DNA from: Chloroflexota bacterium | Lineage (GTDB): Bacteria > Chloroflexota > Dehalococcoidia > SM23-28-2 > HRBIN24 | Assembly (NCBI GenBank): GCA_030550295.1 | Contig: JAUQPQ010000011.1 | Location: 1 to 25,182 of the forward strand | Reading direction: 5' to 3' | Length of the DNA stretch: 25,182 nt | In this document: positions 22,740 to 25,182 of the stretch, piece by piece | Layout of the letters: each line of letters begins with the position of its first letter | Numbering within the stretch: position 1 is the stretch's first letter | Program-made: the position numbers and the translations under genes | Notes under the pieces: model-generated | Told to the model about the DNA's origin: nothing | Databases searched by the model: none | What the model saw: the letters and a program-made list of their open reading frames with translations, nothing else

Positions 22740-23975
22740 CTACCGGCCTGGGGTCATTGGGGCAAGGAGGGGGCGTTTGCTTTTAGCCCAGGCTAGCACT
22801 GCCTCGCCAACCTCTTGCAAGAGATGGGGCTGGACCTTCTCTTTCCTATCCCCAGGGGTATGGTAAGAAAGATCGTCGGGCCTATGGAGGAGTACAGCGG
22901 GGATGCCCATTTTTAGGAACGGCGAGTGGTCTGAATCGGTGCCTGGAGGCAAGTCCCCGGGGGACAACTCGACCCCTACAAGGGCTCCCGTCTGGGATAG
23001 CTCGCGGGCTAAAAAGGCATCGCCAGCTGTAATCAGGGCATCCCCTAACCCTACCATGTCCAGCACCACCACGGCCTCGGGCGCCTCACCCCTCTGGGCC
23101 ATCCAGGCTGCTAAGCGGGTGCTCCCGTAAAGGCCTTCTTCCTCGGCCCCAAAGAAGGCGAAGCAGATGCCCTTACTCCCGGCCAACACCCGCGCCAGCT
23201 CTAACACGACCCCTACGCCTGAAGCATTATCGTTGGCTCCCGGCGAAAGGGGCACGCTGTCGTAATGGGCGCCTATTAGCAGCCGGCAGCGATCTCCCTT
23301 GGGACGCCCCAGTACGGTAGTCGAAGTCCTCTCCGCAGGCGGTGGGAACGTAAGCCGAACACTTATGGGGCCTTCGGCCATCCTCGCCAGGAGCAGCTGA
23401 GCATCTTCCCACGGTAACGCCACCCCTGCAATCATCGCCTTGCGCACCAGAAGATGCCATGGCATCAGCCCTCGATGATCATAGATGACTACGGCTAATG
23501 CGCCGAGGGCAGCTAAACGCCCAATTTCTGTTTCTAGGCGCTCCACCTCCGAAGAATCCACCAAAGCAATAAAAAAAGGCCTATCAGTAGTTGCTTGTGA
23601 GGAAAAGATCAGCTCCCCTTCTACATCGCCTTCCCAGCTGGCCATCGCCGCAACCCTCATAGGTGCCTCCCCCGAAGCAGAGACCGAAAGCCAGGCCCAC
23701 CGTGTCACCCTGGGCGAGAAAGAGAAGTTCAGTTCTATCACCTCGTAGCCGTAACGAAGTAACGCCATGTGCACGTAACGGGCAGCCTCCCTCTCCTGAG
23801 GCCAACCAGCAGGGCGATGGCCTAACGCCGTCAGGGCCTCTATATGGGCCATGGCCTGGAAGGCATCAAAGGCCCTTACTTGGACCTGCTCTTCAGGCCC
23901 TGGGGCGCCCGAACAAGCGATGAAGAGGAGGGCAGGTAATATGAAGAGGGAGAGGATCAGCGGCGGCCTCGCCAC
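22740..23975 (-). CDS. M28-family zinc metallopeptidase, predicted lipoprotein
   Basis: About 411 residues from the chosen GTG at 23975. Di-zinc ligands of family M28 are intact: H237 ('GAHYDSV'), D249 ('GANDNASG'), the Glu pair near 279 ('FGAEEEGLYG'), D306 ('VLDMVG') and H372 ('YHTPGD'). The family cuts N-terminal residues or peptides from extracellular substrates. Residues about 80-230 hold an inserted PA-like domain. The frame opens at a GTG at 24041, but the internal GTG gives a compact signal 'MARPPLILSLFILPALLFIAC' ending at C21; the longer start would put about 22 unhelpful residues ahead of it and overlap the preceding gene by 85 nt rather than 19. The start remains uncertain. Confidence 0.85.
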   Translation of the reverse strand: MARPPLILSLFILPALLFIACSGAPGPEEQVQVRAFDAFQAMAHIEALTALGHRPAGWPQEREAARYVHMALLRYGYEVIELNFSFSPRVTRWAWLSVSASGEAPMRVAAMASWEGDVEGELIFSSQATTDRPFFIALVDSSEVERLETEIGRLAALGALAVVIYDHRGLMPWHLLVRKAMIAGVALPWEDAQLLLARMAEGPISVRLTFPPPAERTSTTVLGRPKGDRCRLLIGAHYDSVPLSPGANDNASGVGVVLELARVLAGSKGICFAFFGAEEEGLYGSTRLAAWMAQRGEAPEAVVVLDMVGLGDALITAGDAFLARELSQTGALVGVELSPGDLPPGTDSDHSPFLKMGIPAVLLHRPDDLSYHTPGDRKEKVQPHLLQEVGEAVLAWAKSKRPLLAPMTPGR

Positions 23976-24343
23976 CGCTCCAACCAGCTCAAGAGCCGAG
24001 GGCCCTTCTGTAGGCGTAGGTCCAGAGGCTGACCCCGCCACCGCTTCTCTGGAGGCTGGCTAGCCCGCCTGAGAGAAAGGAGAAAGACCAAAGCGAAAGT
24101 CCCCAGGCCTCCCAAGACTAGCACTCGTCCCACCGCATCTCCCAAGGAGCCTAATACGTAGCCCAAGACAATGACCATAAGGGCTACCAGCATGAGCTGA
24201 GCGAAAGTAGGCCTAGGGAGGGGTATCCTCGTAAGCCCCATCCGGGGGATACGCAAGAGGGTTCGCCGTGGCCTACGAGTAGTCCCCTGCCGCTCCGCCC
24301 GCTCCAATATCTCCTGGACTTCCCGCCAAAACTTATCAGACAT
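23957..24343 (-). CDS. Small predicted membrane protein of unknown function
   Basis: About 128 residues. I do not recognise a family. An N-terminal charged helix ('MSDKFWREVQEILERAERQ') is followed by an Arg/Pro-rich basic segment (about 20-48), two adjacent hydrophobic helices (about 50-68 and 75-93) and a basic C-terminal tail ending 'WLERWRGRR'. Orientation with both ends in the cytoplasm fits the positive charges. The frame opens at an ATG at 24355, but the ATG at 24343 gives the more natural start and sits behind a GGGG run; neither has a good Shine-Dalgarno. It is the first gene behind the promoter at 24380-24408 and overlaps the M28 peptidase gene. Confidence 0.7.
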   Translation of the reverse strand: MSDKFWREVQEILERAERQGTTRRPRRTLLRIPRMGLTRIPLPRPTFAQLMLVALMVIVLGYVLGSLGDAVGRVLVLGGLGTFALVFLLSLRRASQPPEKRWRGQPLDLRLQKGPRLLSWLERWRGRR

Positions 24344-24379
24344 GCCCCACCCCATCCCAGATGGTCAACTTACACGCCT

Positions 24380-24408
24380 ATTTTAGCCATACCCCAGAGG
24401 GTTGTCCA
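24380..24408 (-). promoter_or_regulatory. Promoter of the small membrane protein-M28-LysM operon
   Basis: On the minus strand TGGACA (24408-24403, 5 of 6 to the -35 consensus), a 17-nt spacer and TAAAAT (24385-24380, 5 of 6 to the -10). The predicted start is near 24373, 18 to 30 nt before the two candidate ATGs. It lies just after the terminator hairpin at 24432-24460, which separates this operon from the small RNA unit upstream. Confidence 0.65.
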
Positions 24409-24431
24409 CAGGAAAGGAGCCCAATAAATCA

Positions 24432-24460
24432 AGCTGGCCCCACTATTAATGGGGCCAGCT
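24432..24460 (-). terminator. Intrinsic terminator hairpin (perfect 11-bp stem)
   Basis: AGCTGGCCCCA and TGGGGCCAGCT pair perfectly across a 7-nt loop. Reading the minus strand, the stem is followed by the T-rich TTGATTTATT, weaker than a pure U-run but fitting an intrinsic terminator for the small unit starting at 24669 and any FtsK read-through. On the plus strand the flank is CTCCACTTGCTTT, a poorer tail, and no plus-strand gene is near. Confidence 0.7.
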
Positions 24461-24476
24461 CTCCACTTGCTTTCCC

Positions 24477-24524
24477 TCAGGGCCGCACCCCACTCCCATC
24501 ACAGCAGCTTGCCCGCTCCAACAT
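24477..24524 (-). CDS. Candidate 15-residue micropeptide with a Cys-Cys pair
   Basis: An ATG at 24524 has AGGAGG at exactly 7-nt spacing and lies 27 nt after the stop of the 33-codon ORF. The peptide is MLERASCCDGSGVRP, with adjacent Cys codons (TGC TGT). It ends 16 nt before the terminator hairpin. It could be a leader peptide sensing cysteine, a secreted or modified micropeptide, or chance. No family recognised. Confidence 0.25.
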   Translation of the reverse strand: MLERASCCDGSGVRP

Positions 24525-24551
24525 GCCGGGCCCTCCTGCCCCGGTTCCCTT

Positions 24552-24653
24552 CTACGGGAAGGGGTCGCGGCCGGTCGCTCGCCCCGCGGTCTCCCCACGG
24601 GGCCTTCCTACCTCCACCTGCAGCACCGCAACCAGCTTGTGTAGCCTGGTCAC
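24552..24653 (-). CDS. Candidate 33-residue small protein
   Basis: A GTG at 24653 is preceded by AAGGAGG with 7-nt spacing, an ideal ribosome-binding site, and lies 22 nt after a near-consensus -10. The peptide begins 'MTRLHKLVAVLQVEVG' and ends 'GRATGRDPFP'; it is basic with a short hydrophobic N-terminal stretch. I recognise no family. The start codon lies inside an 11-bp hairpin, which could limit translation. The frame is open further upstream, but only this start has a ribosome-binding site. Coding status is unproven. Confidence 0.35.
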   Translation of the reverse strand: MTRLHKLVAVLQVEVGRPRGETAGRATGRDPFP

Positions 24654-24675
24654 GGTTCCACCTCCTTCCATCTCC

Positions 24676-24704
24676 CTTATAGCAAATAAGTGAGCTATTG
24701 TCAA
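24676..24704 (-). promoter_or_regulatory. Strong sigma-70-type promoter of the small transcript
   Basis: On the minus strand a perfect TTGACA (24704-24699), an optimal 17-nt spacer and TATAAG (24681-24676, 5 of 6). It starts 33 nt after the FtsK stop in an AT-rich patch unlike the surrounding sequence. It is the best promoter in the window. The predicted start is near 24669. Confidence 0.75.
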
Positions 24705-24736
24705 TAGGTTGAATTTGTGAAATCTATAACCATCTT

Positions 24737-25182
24737 TCACGAGGGGTCGCCGTGGTGGGCCAAGACGCGCCGGGAGGCGAGGGGATCGTCGCTGTAGGCC
24801 ACAAGCCCCTCTTCCTCCATTAGCCTTATGAGGCGCACCGCCCGCTCGCGGCCGATGTTTAGGCGTCGCTGTAGAGTTGCTGGCGATATACGTCGGTGGA
24901 GCATAGCCAGCTCCCGGGCAGCATCCAAGAGGGGATCGTCTTGTGGCGCCTCTTCTAGGGTTGTCTCCTGGATGAGCTGGTCCAAGGGAGGTGGGCGCAG
25001 GTGGCGGAAGCGGTCATCGCTCCACCACTTCACCACCCTCTCTATCTCAGCATCAGAGAGGTAGCAGCCCTGAATGCGTCTCGGCTGGGAGGCCTCAGTA
25101 GGTAGGTAGAGCATATCGCCCTTGCCCAGGAGCTTTTCGGCGCCGGCCATATCCAGGATAGTGCGCGAGTCCACCTGCGAAC
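24737..25182 (-). CDS. ftsK: DNA translocase FtsK/SpoIIIE, C-terminal part (5' truncated by window edge)
   Basis: About 148 residues are visible; the frame continues out of the window, and a GTG at 25174 is internal (residues S-Q precede it in 'SQVDSRTILD'). The end of the RecA-like motor domain is seen ('SRTILDMAGAEKLLGKGDMLYLP', a family signature), then a linker and the C-terminal gamma winged-helix domain (about the last 65 residues, 'ARELAMLHRRISPATLQRRLNIGRERAVRLIRLMEEEGLV'), which reads the polar DNA sequences that orient FtsK toward dif. It pumps chromosomal DNA through the closing division septum and activates XerCD. The end 'ASRRVLAHH' fits the family. Intact as far as visible. Confidence 0.93.
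   Translation of the reverse strand, partial: SQVDSRTILDMAGAEKLLGKGDMLYLPTEASQPRRIQGCYLSDAEIERVVKWWSDDRFRHLRPPPLDQLIQETTLEEAPQDDPLLDAARELAMLHRRISPATLQRRLNIGRERAVRLIRLMEEEGLVAYSDDPLASRRVLAHHGDPS

Larger units (their letters stand above)
24430..24669 (-). ncRNA. Candidate structured small RNA or mini-mRNA of unknown family
   Basis: A transcript of about 240 nt is predicted between a near-consensus promoter and a terminator, in the only gene-poor stretch of the window. It can form an 11-bp stem (24646-24656 with 24625-24635, two G-U pairs, 10-nt loop), a hairpin TTCCC/GGGAA (about 24546-24561), a GCCCCG/CGGGGC stem, and an 11-bp long-range helix (24561-24572 with 24481-24491, one bulge). I do not find the conserved cores of RNase P RNA, tmRNA, SRP RNA or common riboswitches. 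It also contains two tiny ORFs with ideal ribosome-binding sites, listed separately. It may be a ncRNA, a small mRNA or both. Confidence 0.5.

Noticed and set aside
24430..24669. RNase P RNA, tmRNA, SRP 4.5S RNA or 6S RNA for the small transcript
   Set aside because: The RNase P core (GAGGAAAGTCC-like), a tRNA-like end with CCA and tag ORF, the SRP GGAAGG..AGCAGCC loop, and a 6S-type closing stem were all looked for and not seen. A diverged 6S RNA cannot be fully excluded by eye.
24361..24693. A 110-codon plus-strand ORF across the ftsK-membrane protein gap
   Set aside because: It has no Shine-Dalgarno, low-complexity Pro/Ser composition, and runs antisense through the terminator, promoter and hairpins of the minus-strand unit.
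25172..25182. GTG at 25174 as an ftsK start (a small stand-alone winged-helix gene)
   Set aside because: Residues before it continue the FtsK signature (S-Q then V-D-S-R-T-I-L-D), so the gene runs off the window.
1..25182. CRISPR arrays, insertion sequences, tRNA genes, prophage genes
   Set aside because: No spaced direct repeats, transposase-like ORF, terminal inverted repeats, tRNA cloverleaf or phage structural gene was seen on either strand; long antisense ORFs are shadows of conserved genes.

Overview
The window is a gene-dense piece of a moderately GC-rich bacterial chromosome (by eye about 55-60% G+C). Genes are packed with stop/start overlaps (ATGA, GTGA), GTG and TTG starts are common, and AGG, CTA and ATA codons are frequent. 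The mix of a tig-clpP-clpX operon, a five-helix membrane subunit of the mycobacterial Sdh1 type, a Chloroflexus-like malate dehydrogenase, a two-subunit Fe-S fumarase and a gamma-alpha-fused 2-oxoacid:ferredoxin oxidoreductase suggests Chloroflexota, perhaps near Dehalococcoidia. This is inferred from recalled families only; no 16S rRNA or ribosomal protein gene is present. No tRNA, rRNA, IS element, CRISPR array or phage gene was seen.

Layout. Positions 1-3104 (+) hold the end of a peptide-type ABC substrate-binding protein and its two permeases. A new promoter then drives tig-clpP-clpX (3156-6381), followed by tlyA, NAD kinase and a Nudix hydrolase. From 8630 to 12025 lie the three succinate dehydrogenase/fumarate reductase genes. 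They meet, stop codon to stop codon, an opposing operon read idh-mdh-fumarase alpha-fumarase beta (15592 to 12022). Next on the minus strand are korA-korB (18314-15722), divergent from a small stand-alone Lrp/AsnC sensor-domain gene (18457-18693). Then come pccB/mmdA-pycB/oadA-BCCP (22248-18690, minus), two predicted lipoproteins (LysM and M28 peptidase), a small membrane protein, and the C-terminus of FtsK at the right edge.

How the genes work together. About half the window is central carbon metabolism: isocitrate to 2-oxoglutarate (Idh), 2-oxoglutarate to succinyl-CoA with ferredoxin (Kor), succinate/fumarate (Sdh), fumarate/malate (Fum), malate/oxaloacetate (Mdh), and a biotin-dependent carboxyltransferase set linking pyruvate/oxaloacetate with acyl-CoA/malonyl- or methylmalonyl-CoA. 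Every TCA step here is one that can run in reverse. No biotin carboxylase is encoded beside the carboxyltransferases, so the set could be a transcarboxylase or could use a biotin carboxylase encoded elsewhere.

The most unusual locus is the only long stretch without a conventional gene, 24356-24736. It holds a near-consensus sigma-70-type promoter, two tiny ORFs each with an ideal Shine-Dalgarno at 7-nt spacing (33 and 15 codons), strong RNA helices including one that buries the first start codon, and a perfect 11-bp terminator hairpin. I do not recognise it as a known RNA. It is a candidate undescribed small bicistronic or dual-function RNA.
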